Below are positions 30,501 to 39,146 of a stretch of 64,000 nucleotides of DNA, piece by piece. Source of the stretch: Rhizobium jaguaris. GTDB taxonomy: Bacteria > Pseudomonadota > Alphaproteobacteria > Rhizobiales > Rhizobiaceae. The stretch covers positions 992,001 to 1,056,000 of the forward strand of contig NZ_CP032695.1 of the NCBI RefSeq assembly GCF_003627755.1. Reading direction: 5' to 3'. The position numbers and the translations under genes are program-made. Numbering within the stretch: position 1 is the first letter of the stretch; every line of letters begins with the position of its first letter. The notes under the pieces were generated by a model that did no database searches, had not been told where the DNA came from, and was given only the letters and a program-made list of their open reading frames with translations.

Positions 30501-33500
30501 CACCGGGGTTCTCGATCTCTCCGGCGGCAGGGGCAGCCAGATCGCCGGCGGCGGTACGCTGGTCGTCAACGCCTCTTCCGCCAATCTTTCCGGCAGCAAT
30601 CTCGTCTTCGGCGGCCTGGCGCTCAACATCTCCGGCAACGCCGACCTCTCCAACGCCGACGTAAGCACCGTTACCAATGCCGGCGGCTCCGGCGATATCG
30701 CCATCTCCGCCGCCGGCCTTACGACAACGGCCGGCACCTCGCTGCTTGCCGCACATAACCTGACACTCAGCCTGCCGTCGCTTGCTAACACCGGTCAGCT
30801 TGCCGCAGGCAACAATCTCACCTTCAACATCGCCGGCGACTTCTACAACAGCCCCTCCGGCCTCGTCTTTACCGGCAACAACGCCAACCTCTTCATCGGT
30901 GGCGTACTGACCAACGACCAAGGCGCCATCCTTTCCGGCAACGGTCTTGCCATCGCAGGTCCGGGCGGTGGCGGGCGCAATGGTGCCGTCGTCAACTCCG
31001 CCGGCCTCATTCAGTCCGGCGGCGGCATGTCGATCCTGACCAACGGGTTGACCAACACCACGACCTCGGGACCGACGATCCAGCGCGATGTGCAGATCTC
31101 CAACGCCGTCCTCAGCGCCTACGATCTCATCACCAGGACCTACGGCTGTGAAACACGTTGCAGCTCTGGTTCAGGCGACCACGAAGAGACTTACGGCTGG
31201 ACGCAGACCGTCGATCATCTGGTCAACCAGATCGTCACTGAGGATCAACTGATCAGTGGTGCCGGCGCTTCGGCCAAGATCCGCGCGGGCAGCGACCTGA
31301 CCATCAATGCGATCAATCTGATCAACGCCTACAGCTCGATCAAGTCCGACGGCAACATGCTGCTCACCGTCGCTGGCACGCTGACCAATGACGGTGCCAC
31401 GCTGAACCGTACGACACAAACAGTCTGCGACAGCTCCACACCCTGCCAATATTACCCGGATGTGGTCTCCTCCGACACCACCGCTGGCGGTCCCGACTGC
31501 AGTGGCCCCAATCGTCCTTGCATTGGCAGCAACGATCCCTCGCTGACCTATTCGAGCAACCCCAACGGCAATCGCGACGCCTCGAAGGATCTTGCGGCCG
31601 GCACCACGGTGAGCGTGCAGGCGATCGGCGCCATCTCGGGCGTCATCCAGTCGCGGGGTGCACTGGTCATCAACGGCGGCGGCGCGGTCAACAACGTCGC
31701 CGCCAATGGCTCGATCAACGGCGGCGTTGCCATCGATGCTCCGGCGACTGCGAGCAATCCGCTGGGCGCCTTGAACAGCATGACCGCCGGGGGCGCGCTG
31801 TTTAACGTCAACGCCGCTCTGGCAAGCGTCGCCACCAATGGAGGCGCGAATGTCGGCAGCGGACCGTCGCTGGCAAGCACCGGCACGACGGTCGGCGGCG
31901 GTCCGGCAATCGGCGGCAACAATCTGACGGCAGGCAGCGCCTCAATCAGCGGCAATGGCGTGATGGCCACCGGCAGCGCCTCAATCAACGGCAACAGCCT
32001 GACGACCGGCGGCGCTGCGATCAGTCCGAACAGTCTGATGGGCAAGCTCACCGCTGCCATCGGCAATAGCGGCAATCTGGCCCAGATCCTGCAGGTGAAC
32101 GGCGCTCAGCTCGCCTCGGTTGCCAAGCCGCAGTCCGGCGGCGTCGGAGGCACGGTTCCGGGTCAGGTCTTCCTGTTCGAGACGCGGGCAGCTTTCCTCG
32201 ACGTCTCGACCTTCTACGGTTCGGGTTATTTCATAAACCGGATCGGCTATACGCCCGAGACGAAGGTCCCCTTCCTTGGCGATGCCTATTTCGACAATCA
32301 GCTCGTCGACGAGCAGATGCGGCAACTGGTCGGCGATGGTCTCGGCGCCGGCTCCTTCATTCCCGGCAACAACGCCACCGACCAGATGAAGACGCTGCTC
32401 GACAATGGTGTGGCCTATGCCGAGGCGAACGGCCTTGCCCTCGGCCAGGGGCTGACGCCACAGCAGGCGGCCTCACTCACCCAGTCGATCGTGATCTACC
32501 AGGCCGAGGTCGTCGACGGCGCGCAGGTGCTGGTGCCGGTCGTCTATCTCTCGGCCGCCGACCGCGCCAAGGTCAACAGTTCGGCCGCCGTCATCGCCGG
32601 CAACACCGTCAGCATCGATGCCGGCTCCGTCGATAATTCCGGCGCCATCGCCGCGGCCGACGGCATGACCATCAATGCCACCGACATCAAGGCCAATGGT
32701 GGCGTCTTCCTCGCCGGCGGCAATATGAACCTCAATGCCACCAACGGCATCACGCTCGCCGCCCAGACGATGAACATCGGCGGCCAGACCGTCGTCGCAT
32801 CCAATGGCGGCATCACCGCGGGCGGCAATCTGAAGGTCGATGCTGGCGCCGGCAGCCTGACGCTGTCCGGCACCAAGGTGGCGGTCGGCGGCTCGGCGCA
32901 GCTTTCCGGCCAGACCGTGACGGTCGGCGCCGTCAAACAGGACAATGGCGGCACCCAGGCCCTCATTGGCACCACGGTGACGACCGGCGGCAATCTCAGC
33001 ATCGCTGGCACCAGCGGCGTCAACATCATCGCAAGTTCCGCTAAGGTCGGCGGCGACCTCTCCGTCCTCTCCTCGAACGGTTCGGTCAACATCATCTCCG
33101 CCGGCGTCGAGAACACCGTCCTCAACCAGGACCGGCTCAGCCTTGCCCAGGGCGGCACCATCACCACGACCACCAGCCAGACGCAGCAGGGCTCGTCGCT
33201 GATCGCCGGTGGCACTATGCTGGTGTCGGGCAACCAGGGTGTTTTGATCGCTGGCTCGTCGCTCGATGCCACGGGCAATCTCAACATCGCTTCGACGAAC
33301 GGCAACATCGCGATCACCGCCTCTGAGGATCAGACAACCAGCCAGTCGAAGACGATCGCCGGTGCTGCCACCGGCTACCAGGGCGGCAGCTCGTCTTCGA
33401 CCTCGCTCACCAGCAACGGCTCTTCGATCACCTCTGGCAACGGCAGCGTCACCGTCGAGGCCGACAACGGCAACATCAGCGTCCTTGGCTCCGATGTTGA

Positions 33501-36500
33501 TGCTAAGGGCGGTACTGCCAACCTCGTCGCCAAGGGCGACGTCACCATTGGTGAAGCAACCGATAGCGCCTCCTCCTCCAGCCAGTCCGGCTCGAAGAAG
33601 GCGAGCGGGGCGACGACGACGGCCCAGGGCTCGTCGATCTCCGGTCACACCGGCGTCAATATCGCCTCCACCGGCGGCAACGTCACCATCTCGGCTTCCG
33701 GCGTCACCGCCGGCGATGCGACCCATACGGCGAACGCCAATATTCAGGCGACCGGCAACGTCGTCATCGCCTCCGGCAAGGACACCGACGAGACCACCTC
33801 CGACAGCAAGAAGAGCGGCTTCCTCTCGTCATCGAAAACCCACACGCATACCTACGACGAAGATACCGTTGGTTCCTCCGTTTCCGCCTCAGGCAACGTT
33901 AACGTAGCTGCCGACGGTGAGACCGTCGTTTCCGGCTCCAGCATCGCTGCCGGCAACAATCTCTCCCTCTCCGGCTCGACCGTCACTGTTATGGGCGCTG
34001 AGGAACAGCACGAGAGCGACAAGCAGGTCAAGAAATCCGGTATCGGCGTTGGCTCTGGCGGTGGCTTCATCTCGATCTACGGCAGCCACAGCAAGTCGAT
34101 CACAGAGAGCTCTACCGACAATGTCGGCTCTGCGCTTTCGGCGGCCAACGGCAATATCACGCTCAATGCCACCAAGGGCGATCTCAACATCATCGGCTCG
34201 TCGGTTAGTGCCGGCCAGGACATCAACCTCTCGGCCGCCCGTGACGTCAACGTCACGCCGGGCGCGGAAAGTATCTCGAAATCCGAGCAGGACAAGCGCT
34301 CAGGCTTCGGCATCCAGTTATCCCTTGGTCAGGGCTCCGCCTCGATCGGCCTCGGCTATGGCTCGTCCACTGACAAGACATCAAAGGCATCGGCGACGAA
34401 TGCCGCCTCGACGCTTGCCGCCGGCCGCGATGTCAACATCAACGCCGGCAACGACGTCAATCTCCAGGCAGCAAAGGTCGACGGCGGCCGCGATGCCAAC
34501 CTCTTTGCTGCGAACGACGTCAATCTGCTCTCGGCCGAGGATCAGACCAACTATGCCGAGATGCACCAGCGGCTTTTTGCCGGCATCAGCCTCAACGTCT
34601 CGTCCGGGCTGATCAGCGCCGGTCAGAGCATCGCCTCGGCCGCCGGCAATCTTGGCGGCCCGAACAGCCAATATGCGTTGGCTCCAACGGCCCTTGCTGG
34701 ATACCAGACATATAATACGCTGGACAAAATGGGGCTCCTGGGCGGCGCTGCGTCGCAGCCGCTCGCATCCACCTCGCTGACGGTCGGCTTCACGTCGTCA
34801 AAAACCGAGCAATCGACGACAGTTGGCACGCCGGTGGTGACGACGATCGATGCCGGCCGGAATGCCACCATCGTGGCCCAAGGGGGCGATATCACCGGTC
34901 GCGGCGCTCAAATCACCGCAGGTTCGGCCGGTGACGTTACCGGCGGCAATGTGCTGCTGTGGGCCGGTCGCAACATCGATCTCGAGAGTGCGCAGGCCTT
35001 CTCAAACACCTCGGCCAGCAGCCAGTCGGCCGGTGCCTTTGTCGGCATCGATGCCGGCGGCCTGACCGCCGGCGGCAGCTATGCCAAGGGCGGCGAGAAG
35101 GCCACTGGCGTCACTCAGGTCAACGGCCATGTGCTTGGGACCGGCAACGTCACCACCGTGTCCGGTGGCGACACCACGCTTGCGGGCGCCGTCGTCTCCG
35201 GCAACAGCGTTTCGACGATCGCGGGCGGCGACCTCGACATCGTCAGCCGTCAGGATACGGCCACCTATGACGAGAAGACGCTCGGTGCCAGCCTTGGTTT
35301 CTCCAATCTCACCGGTTTCTCGGGCGGCGTGCAGGTCGGCAAGACAAAGGGCACTTACGCCAATGTCGCCGAACAGTCGGGCATCGTCGCAGGTGACGGC
35401 GGCTATCACGTTACGGCAGGTGGCAATGTCGGTCTCATTGGCGGCGTCATCGCCTCGACCGCCGCGCCGGTCAACAACGAGCTGACGGCCAATTCGCTCA
35501 CCTTCTCCAACCTCGAAAACACCTCGAAGGCCTCGACCTCCAGCTATGGCTTCAGCCTGACGCCTGGCGGCATCCCCGTTCCGAACGTTGGCCAGCCCGC
35601 CAGGCAGAGCGACACGGGCGCAGCCCTCGCCACGCTGACGCCGGGCAAGCTCACGCTCTCCGATCAGACCCAGGATCTCGCCAGCCTCAACACCGATCTT
35701 TCCAAGGCTAACGACACAGTCAAGCCGTTCGACATCGACAAGCTCAAGGCTCAGCAACAGAGTGCGGCCGCACTCTCTCAGCTTGCCAACATCGCAATCG
35801 GCGACATCGCCACGCGGTTCAATCTTCCCGACGGTGGTATTGAGAAGACCGCTCTGCACGCGGCGGCGGGTGCGCTGACGGCACTGGTCGCCGGCGGCAA
35901 TGTCTCAGCTGGCGCACTTTCCGGCGCAGCACAGGAATTGATCGGCGCCATCGTTGACAAGGCGCTGATGGATAATCCGAACCTTACCCAGGAGCAGCGC
36001 AACGCCCTTGGCCAATGGGCCGCGACCTTGGTCGGCGCAATGGCCGGCGGAATGCAAGGCGCGGCAACCGCGCTCGATGCGGAAAAGTTCAACCGTCAGC
36101 TTCATGTCAAGGAAGGCGACCTCATCAACGCGAATGCCGCGCGCTACGCGGTCCAGCGAGGCTATTGTCAGAGCGCGGACAGTTGCTCCGCCGATGCTAT
36201 CGCAAGAGCACAGGGCGAGCTGACAATGGAGGCCCTGCGCCGGGTCGACAGCGCATTTGCTGACATCAACGCGTCGCAAACGGCTGGAGCGTTCCTGGAT
36301 GAGCTTGCACGGGAAAACAGTGCACCGGCCGGACAAAGCCTGTTCTCGGCTACGCCGGAGCAGTTCACCAACCATGTCTTGAACGTCGAGTACCTGTCGC
36401 AAAACAAAGATCTCTACGACACCTTTGGCAAACCAGGTGAAAGTAGATACTACACAGCCTATGTCGCAGCGCTGGTCTCAGCGGCAAACGACACCGCCGA

Positions 36501-37467
36501 TCTCAAGAACGCCACGCCAACCCAGGCATCAGCGGTTCTGAACGGGATCAAAGACGCCATCGGTGTGGTCGACCAGGGCCAAGGGAACGCGACCGGTCTC
36601 GAAAATGCGCTGACGGGCTCGGAACAGACCTATCTCCAACTTCTCCAAAGCCTCACCAACGCCATCTCGACGACGGCGGGCACCAACGGGTCCGCGCTCC
36701 GGCAGTTTGCAATTCAAAACGCCGCACTCGTCGATGGCCTGATGGCGAATGCGGCCTTCGCGCAATCGGCGGGTAAGCTCATCCAGGTCGAATATATGAT
36801 CGCGGTCGGGGGCGGCGCGGCGCTGCCGGCGGCGCAAGAGCTTGCCGCCATGTGCAGCCTGGGAGCGCAAGCCTGTGCGGCACAGGCTAACGTGATTTTC
36901 CAAGAGATCGTCGCCTCTATTCCTGAACTCGGCGGCACTGGCGTCGGCCTCGCTGGCATCAGCGCGCTCGATAAGGAAGCTGTCGATCAGGCGCTCGTAA
37001 AGGCGGCAGAGACAGGACCTCTTACTTCAGGCGGGAGGGCAAATGCTGCTACGGGAGCGCTTTTGCGCGAAGATCTGGCCCGCCAAGCCGGCATACCGCG
37101 TTCCATAGAAACCGTTTGGGGCAGTAGCCTGGATGATCTAAAAGCGTCCTACGAAATGGACGGTTGGACTGTCACGGATAAGGCGCCGCGGGCAAGTTCA
37201 TCGGGGAACTCACAAATTTTCACCGTAGATGCGCCGCAAGGCGGCGGTCCAGTGGTCAAGCAGGTTCAATACAGCCCAGCAAGCTCGGAATCCGAGCATA
37301 CCGGACAATACTATAAGTTTAGCTATTCTGACGGAGCAACCGTTAAGGTTATTGACCCAGCTACATATCAGGTGACTGGGTGGCCGGAAACCAACACAAC
37401 GTTTTATAACCAAGCTGGAAATAAAATATCTTATGATGCTGCCAGCAAAACTTGGAGCGCGCATTGA
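24562..37467 (+). CDS. Giant filamentous hemagglutinin/CdiA-like exoprotein (TpsA) with putative C-terminal toxin
   Basis: A 4301-residue secreted protein, GTG start. Residues 1-56 are an extended signal peptide ending AIANAQ. About 60-300 form the TPS secretion domain (Haemagglut_act; NPNGI near 169). About 490-1900 hold ~16 copies of a 91-residue beta-helical repeat marked by GVDFAAT. About 2190-2320 is a cysteine-bearing insert (CETRC, VCDSSTPC, CSGPNRPC), a possible receptor-binding region. About 2680-3650 is a second hemagglutinin-repeat region, and 3730-3890 a helical Ala/Gly-rich pretoxin-like segment (LHAAAGALTALVAGGNVSAG). From ~4150 the sequence becomes AT-richer and reads as a ~120-residue tip unlike the rest. 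Secreted by TpsB at 20978; the following overlapping gene is the candidate immunity protein. No VENN motif is visible. Confidence 0.93.
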   Translation: MGKHPGLDSSKSFNERTVLRSRASNAIHRLARLGRQSLAVTLSALLFLQPAIANAQSVSASTTAPVANQPSVGAAPNGVPLVDIVTPNAAGLSHNKYDNFNVGTQGLILNNFKGEQGTSNLGGVTPGNPNLNASNPASVILNEVTSGNRSALNGPTEVFGGRADVIIANPNGITCAGCGFINTPHATLTTGVPTIGADGSLTGFTVNGGDVTFEGAGGNFAAAPGSVDLFDVVSRTIHVNAPVYGKTLRLTAGANKYDYATGEATALTATSGTPEYAIDGTALGAMQADRIKIVVTEKGAGVNMSGDMAANAGELSLSADGKISIGNASGSQGVSITSKNRVTAAKLSSKAKVAIQADQGITLQSVAADDDIALSSGSGLLSVTGDSNSAANLVMTSAAGISAANVTAGGTATLSTSAGNIGLTGAANSTGALSITATSGSISAASLLSYNNIGLNAGLDIAISGTVFAQGSIAVTGRSISTGATVSGLDIAATQANGNTVLASAADLQLTATSGSVSAASLLSSGNIAVDATSLAAQTITAHGAVGINAAGTTTASGRVDVSGQLLASGAVSINGQGIQATTIASGVDFAATDAAGGNIALGSSGTLDLTAGAGTIAVGTLLSAGDLTAQAALLQSSNLTSHGSVGIDGGVDVASQLLGAGTITINGNANGVSADLLASGVDFAATKAAGGNIVLTQAGDLTINEGAGTIQAGTILAAGAIDAVGQTITADTITGHKDITLAGASSTTGSGRVDITDQVLGAGNVDITGSSIAAGAIVSGVDIAATDAAGGRIALGRAAAGTGNLTLTASGALSAGTLLSSGDLNASAATITADDISAHGDMTLGGAISVTNQILGAGNISITGQNLSAQTLVAGINFDATNAAGGNIVLGQAGDLSVSTNGASTASTIQAAGAIGVDAASITADAITGHKDITLSGATDVSGQVLGGNDVNISGSSITAGTVVSGVDFAATAAGGGNIALTSSGDLTLASTGDIDAGTLLSAGDLSAAGSVVTADNVTAHGDIMLGGAISVTDQILGSGNVSITGQSLSAQTLVSGIDFDATNTAGGNIVLGQSGDLLVSVSGAAAASTTQAAGAMDVSAASITADAIAGHQDISLSGATTVNGQILGGSDINISGSSIKAGTIVSGVDFAATAASGGGIVLASGGDLTLASTGNINGGTLLSAGDLGASGVTVAANTVTAHGDVMLGGAITVSGQILGSGNVSITGQSLSAQTIVSGIDFDATNAAGGNIVLGQNGDLTVSVSGAAAASTMQAAGAIDIGGATITADAVTGHKDITLSGASDVSGQILGGGDIGISGSSIAAGAIISGVDFAATAAANGNIVQTASGNVQLASTGNLTIGTLLSAGDLTAQAIDLTASSITSHGDVDLKASGTTTGTGRVDVSGQVLSAGNLSIDGASLNAGLLVSGVDFTATSAAGGNIVLGGAGSTDLAVSGNAVASTILSAGGLTATAADLQAGSITGHGKVGINGNVDVTSQILAAGDLTLNGGSISAPVLISGIDFTATTAAGGNIVLAQSGAMNLSATGDIVSQTIMSAGDFAAHAADLTADSITSHGNVDVIGNVDVANQIIAAGNLTLNGGHIRAPTLISGIDFAGTNAAGGGIVLGSSGDMQLTAAADIATSTMLSAGDIDATAATITAGAVTAHGDATLAGNNSVNVTGQLLAADAASLSGQTVQVGQAVTGVDFATTAQSSNGAIALGSSGDLDITAGSATAGTLIVAGTLDVAASAFTGGNITSHGTVSIGSSSSPAAVAINGQLLGGSDVSITGSSISGNVIVAGVDFATTGQSASGNIVLGNAGDLTLKATSGNIAVNSLMAAGSITANAANNVSANAVAHGDLTMTAGNAITLTGQSLAARNVTLSARSITADSLVSGVDFAATHAAAGGSLMLQRTGTMTLAASSGSINANVLLSGGNLAASATQNIGYASLQSLGNATLTAPGSIAYTSTTRVGGNLTLTTGVLDLSGGRGSQIAGGGTLVVNASSANLSGSNLVFGGLALNISGNADLSNADVSTVTNAGGSGDIAISAAGLTTTAGTSLLAAHNLTLSLPSLANTGQLAAGNNLTFNIAGDFYNSPSGLVFTGNNANLFIGGVLTNDQGAILSGNGLAIAGPGGGGRNGAVVNSAGLIQSGGGMSILTNGLTNTTTSGPTIQRDVQISNAVLSAYDLITRTYGCETRCSSGSGDHEETYGWTQTVDHLVNQIVTEDQLISGAGASAKIRAGSDLTINAINLINAYSSIKSDGNMLLTVAGTLTNDGATLNRTTQTVCDSSTPCQYYPDVVSSDTTAGGPDCSGPNRPCIGSNDPSLTYSSNPNGNRDASKDLAAGTTVSVQAIGAISGVIQSRGALVINGGGAVNNVAANGSINGGVAIDAPATASNPLGALNSMTAGGALFNVNAALASVATNGGANVGSGPSLASTGTTVGGGPAIGGNNLTAGSASISGNGVMATGSASINGNSLTTGGAAISPNSLMGKLTAAIGNSGNLAQILQVNGAQLASVAKPQSGGVGGTVPGQVFLFETRAAFLDVSTFYGSGYFINRIGYTPETKVPFLGDAYFDNQLVDEQMRQLVGDGLGAGSFIPGNNATDQMKTLLDNGVAYAEANGLALGQGLTPQQAASLTQSIVIYQAEVVDGAQVLVPVVYLSAADRAKVNSSAAVIAGNTVSIDAGSVDNSGAIAAADGMTINATDIKANGGVFLAGGNMNLNATNGITLAAQTMNIGGQTVVASNGGITAGGNLKVDAGAGSLTLSGTKVAVGGSAQLSGQTVTVGAVKQDNGGTQALIGTTVTTGGNLSIAGTSGVNIIASSAKVGGDLSVLSSNGSVNIISAGVENTVLNQDRLSLAQGGTITTTTSQTQQGSSLIAGGTMLVSGNQGVLIAGSSLDATGNLNIASTNGNIAITASEDQTTSQSKTIAGAATGYQGGSSSSTSLTSNGSSITSGNGSVTVEADNGNISVLGSDVDAKGGTANLVAKGDVTIGEATDSASSSSQSGSKKASGATTTAQGSSISGHTGVNIASTGGNVTISASGVTAGDATHTANANIQATGNVVIASGKDTDETTSDSKKSGFLSSSKTHTHTYDEDTVGSSVSASGNVNVAADGETVVSGSSIAAGNNLSLSGSTVTVMGAEEQHESDKQVKKSGIGVGSGGGFISIYGSHSKSITESSTDNVGSALSAANGNITLNATKGDLNIIGSSVSAGQDINLSAARDVNVTPGAESISKSEQDKRSGFGIQLSLGQGSASIGLGYGSSTDKTSKASATNAASTLAAGRDVNINAGNDVNLQAAKVDGGRDANLFAANDVNLLSAEDQTNYAEMHQRLFAGISLNVSSGLISAGQSIASAAGNLGGPNSQYALAPTALAGYQTYNTLDKMGLLGGAASQPLASTSLTVGFTSSKTEQSTTVGTPVVTTIDAGRNATIVAQGGDITGRGAQITAGSAGDVTGGNVLLWAGRNIDLESAQAFSNTSASSQSAGAFVGIDAGGLTAGGSYAKGGEKATGVTQVNGHVLGTGNVTTVSGGDTTLAGAVVSGNSVSTIAGGDLDIVSRQDTATYDEKTLGASLGFSNLTGFSGGVQVGKTKGTYANVAEQSGIVAGDGGYHVTAGGNVGLIGGVIASTAAPVNNELTANSLTFSNLENTSKASTSSYGFSLTPGGIPVPNVGQPARQSDTGAALATLTPGKLTLSDQTQDLASLNTDLSKANDTVKPFDIDKLKAQQQSAAALSQLANIAIGDIATRFNLPDGGIEKTALHAAAGALTALVAGGNVSAGALSGAAQELIGAIVDKALMDNPNLTQEQRNALGQWAATLVGAMAGGMQGAATALDAEKFNRQLHVKEGDLINANAARYAVQRGYCQSADSCSADAIARAQGELTMEALRRVDSAFADINASQTAGAFLDELARENSAPAGQSLFSATPEQFTNHVLNVEYLSQNKDLYDTFGKPGESRYYTAYVAALVSAANDTADLKNATPTQASAVLNGIKDAIGVVDQGQGNATGLENALTGSEQTYLQLLQSLTNAISTTAGTNGSALRQFAIQNAALVDGLMANAAFAQSAGKLIQVEYMIAVGGGAALPAAQELAAMCSLGAQACAAQANVIFQEIVASIPELGGTGVGLAGISALDKEAVDQALVKAAETGPLTSGGRANAATGALLREDLARQAGIPRSIETVWGSSLDDLKASYEMDGWTVTDKAPRASSSGNSQIFTVDAPQGGGPVVKQVQYSPASSESEHTGQYYKFSYSDGATVKVIDPATYQVTGWPETNTTFYNQAGNKISYDAASKTWSAH
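26020..30290 (+). repeat. Tandem 91-residue (273-nt) repeat array inside tpsA
   Basis: Recurring protein pattern: ITAxxITGHxDITLSG, a GQILGxGxVxISG segment, then GVDFAATxAAGGNIxL. I count 16 GxDFxAT-type motifs between about 26020 and 30260, spaced roughly 270-300 nt. In the central part alternating A/B units make a 546-nt (182-residue) higher-order period: equivalent positions fall at 27325, 27871 and 28417. The near-perfect period shows recent expansion by duplication. Each unit should add turns to a beta-helix, so copy number sets filament length. Confidence 0.85.
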
Positions 37468-37976
37468 CTTATAACCTTGATTGGTCCGCCCCGATTGAAC
37501 CTGGAAGCTCAATGCTAGGTTTGCAGCTTGGCATGACGTTTGCGAACGTACAGGCCCTTTTCGAATTCGATAGTACATCAGAGCGTCGGGCAACCAGGTT
37601 TTTGAACTCGCCTCGATTGATCGTCGATTCTGACAAAGAAGGGAGCATACTTCTTCGTGCTGCCGACATGGATAACGTCGTCTACGATTGGCAAAATATC
37701 CTCGTGCGTTTGATCTTCGATCATGGGATACTAAAGCTTATGATCGTGCGATTTAGCAAAGGTGACGAGGCGTACAGGTATCAAGGCAAAATATTTGGGA
37801 AGGTTGGCCTTGGATCACAAGTGTCGGAAATGCTGGAATTTGCTCCCCTCGAATATGATGATGCCGAAGAGCTTTTCTATTCAAATGGTCTTAAAGGATT
37901 GGAATTGGGAGGATCAAATGCATGCGATTTGATAACCAATCCTTCTCAAATAATTACTTCCATTAGAATTTTTTAG
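37464..37976 (+). CDS. Candidate immunity protein for the TpsA toxin tip (TTG start)
   Basis: A 170-residue protein of no recognised family. The TTG at 37464 overlaps the tpsA stop (TTGA) and has GGAG six nt upstream, an arrangement for translational coupling; another TTG lies at 37452. The protein is acidic to neutral, probably cytoplasmic, with no signal peptide, and mixed alpha/beta (MLGLQLGMTFANVQALF, VVYDWQNILVRLIFDHGILKLMIVRF). Its DNA is AT-richer than the tpsA body, like the toxin tip. Small size, overlap and shared composition with a polymorphic-toxin C terminus are the standard signs of a cognate immunity gene, but this is inference from context. Confidence 0.7.
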   Translation: MTYNLDWSAPIEPGSSMLGLQLGMTFANVQALFEFDSTSERRATRFLNSPRLIVDSDKEGSILLRAADMDNVVYDWQNILVRLIFDHGILKLMIVRFSKGDEAYRYQGKIFGKVGLGSQVSEMLEFAPLEYDDAEELFYSNGLKGLELGGSNACDLITNPSQIITSIRIF

Positions 37977-38088
37977 ATGCGCTGAACGCCGCAGAGAGCG
38001 AAATCATGGCCGGCGGCCTAGTCGCGCAAACTGGCCAATGGACGGGCACTCGGACCCATCCCCCCGAATTCAGACGTAGCGACTGCGG

Positions 38089-38153
38089 ATTCCAACGATG
38101 GCGCGCAGGCATTCCAAATTGATTGCGCGCAGCGTTCCAATCTGATCGCGCGC
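38089..38153. repeat. Short tandem repeats, possible insertion-sequence end
   Basis: Two adjacent 23-24-bp units (38101-38124 and 38125-38147) share GCGCGCAG, TTCCAA and TGAT blocks. Partial copies flank them on both sides (TTCCAACGATG before, GCGCGC after). Multiple short repeats of this kind occur at the ends of IS21-like elements as transposase-binding sites, so this could be a leftover end; no transposase of that type is present nearby. Confidence 0.4.
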
Positions 38154-38205
38154 CCGCCCCATAGCGTTTACATTTTCGTCCATAGTTCACTCCAGAGCCC
38201 ATTCC

Positions 38206-38400
38206 TCAGACTAAAATCCGCTCGATTTCGTCCAGGTTCACATCATCGCTGCGGCGATCGTAGAGCTGCGTCGTCCGCGTCGAAGAATGGTTGGCGATAT
38301 TGGCCGCCTTCTCCAGAGTACCGCCGTTCTTCAGGTAGGCGGTGATACCGGTCGCCCGGAACGTGTGATTGCACACCGCGGTGCTGATCCCGGCTGCCAC
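38206..38400 (-). pseudogene. C-terminal fragment of a tyrosine recombinase
   Basis: The 64 codons encode the catalytic end of a phage/XerC-type integrase: CNHTFRATGITAYLKNGG (HxxR box), ANHSSTRTTQLYDRR (second His and nucleophilic Tyr) and a short tail. The upstream part is missing because the IS3 fragment begins exactly at 38401. It is unrelated in detail to the integrase at 16438, so a second mobile element was once here. Confidence 0.8.
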
Positions 38401-39146
38401 TGACCTGCCACTGAATTTTCATCCGGCGGCGATTAGAGCCTCGGCGGTTTTGAATACGCCAAGTGGCGCGGTGTGAGCAACCGGCGGAAACGCGAAGCTT
38501 TGATCTTGCGCAGCGTTGGAGCCGGTTGCGGCGATGATCCCGGCGTAGCCTGCCGGGGTCTGATATCCGAGCGATGAGTGCGGCCGGAAATGGTTATAAT
38601 CGTCCGCCCATTCGGCGATGGCGCTTCGGGCGTGGTCGAGACCGAAGAACAGGCTCTCGTTGAGCAGCTCGTCGCGCATCCGACCATTGAAGGACTCGAC
38701 ATAACCGTTCTGCATGGGTCTTCCCGGCGCGATGTAGTGCCACTCGACCTTGTGATCCTTCGACCAGGCAAGGATGGCATTCGAGGTAAGTTCGGTGCCG
38801 TTGTCGGAGACAATCATTCCGGGCTTGCCGCGCCGTTCGATCAGCGTCGTCAGCTCGCGAGCAACACGACGGCCGGAGATTGAGGTGTCCGGGATCGCCG
38901 CCAAGCATTCGCGTGTCACATCATCGACGATATTGAGGACCCGGAACCGTCTCCCGCATGCAAACTGGTCGTGCACGAAATCGAGAGACCAACGGGCATT
39001 TGCCTTTGCCTCGACCAGGATCGGCGCACGTGTGCCGACGGCCCTTCGTCGAGCCTTCCGCTTGCGAACCGAAAGCCCTTCTTCGCGATACAGCCGATAG
39101 ATGCGGTTGACGCCGGATGGCTCTCCATCCCGCCTGAGCAGGACGA
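38401..39146 (-). mobile_element. Truncated IS3-family insertion sequence
   Basis: The left end starts TGACCTGCCACTG at 38401, directly after the interrupted integrase fragment. The right end is missing: the transposase frame stops abruptly near 39146, where sequence from a second tpsA copy begins. The element lacks orfA and the start of orfB, so it cannot move by itself. Confidence 0.75.
38419..39146 (-). pseudogene. IS3-family transposase OrfB, 5'-truncated
   Basis: About 242 codons of the integrase-like half of an IS3 transposase without its N terminus. It reads [20 protein letters not shown]..., then the DDE core: D in [10 protein letters not shown] in [12 protein letters not shown] in [18 protein letters not shown], and the usual [15 protein letters not shown] tail. 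Internal ATG/GTG codons exist but would give an incomplete enzyme. Orientation is opposite to tpsA. Confidence 0.85.

Noticed and set aside
37040..37467. Naming the TpsA tip as a specific nuclease or ADP-ribosyltransferase toxin
   Set aside because: No catalytic signature of a known toxin family could be recognised by eye, so only a toxin-like position is claimed.
38070..38181. A 36-codon minus-strand frame across the short tandem repeats
   Set aside because: It is generated by the repeat units themselves; no ribosome site and no conserved pattern seen.
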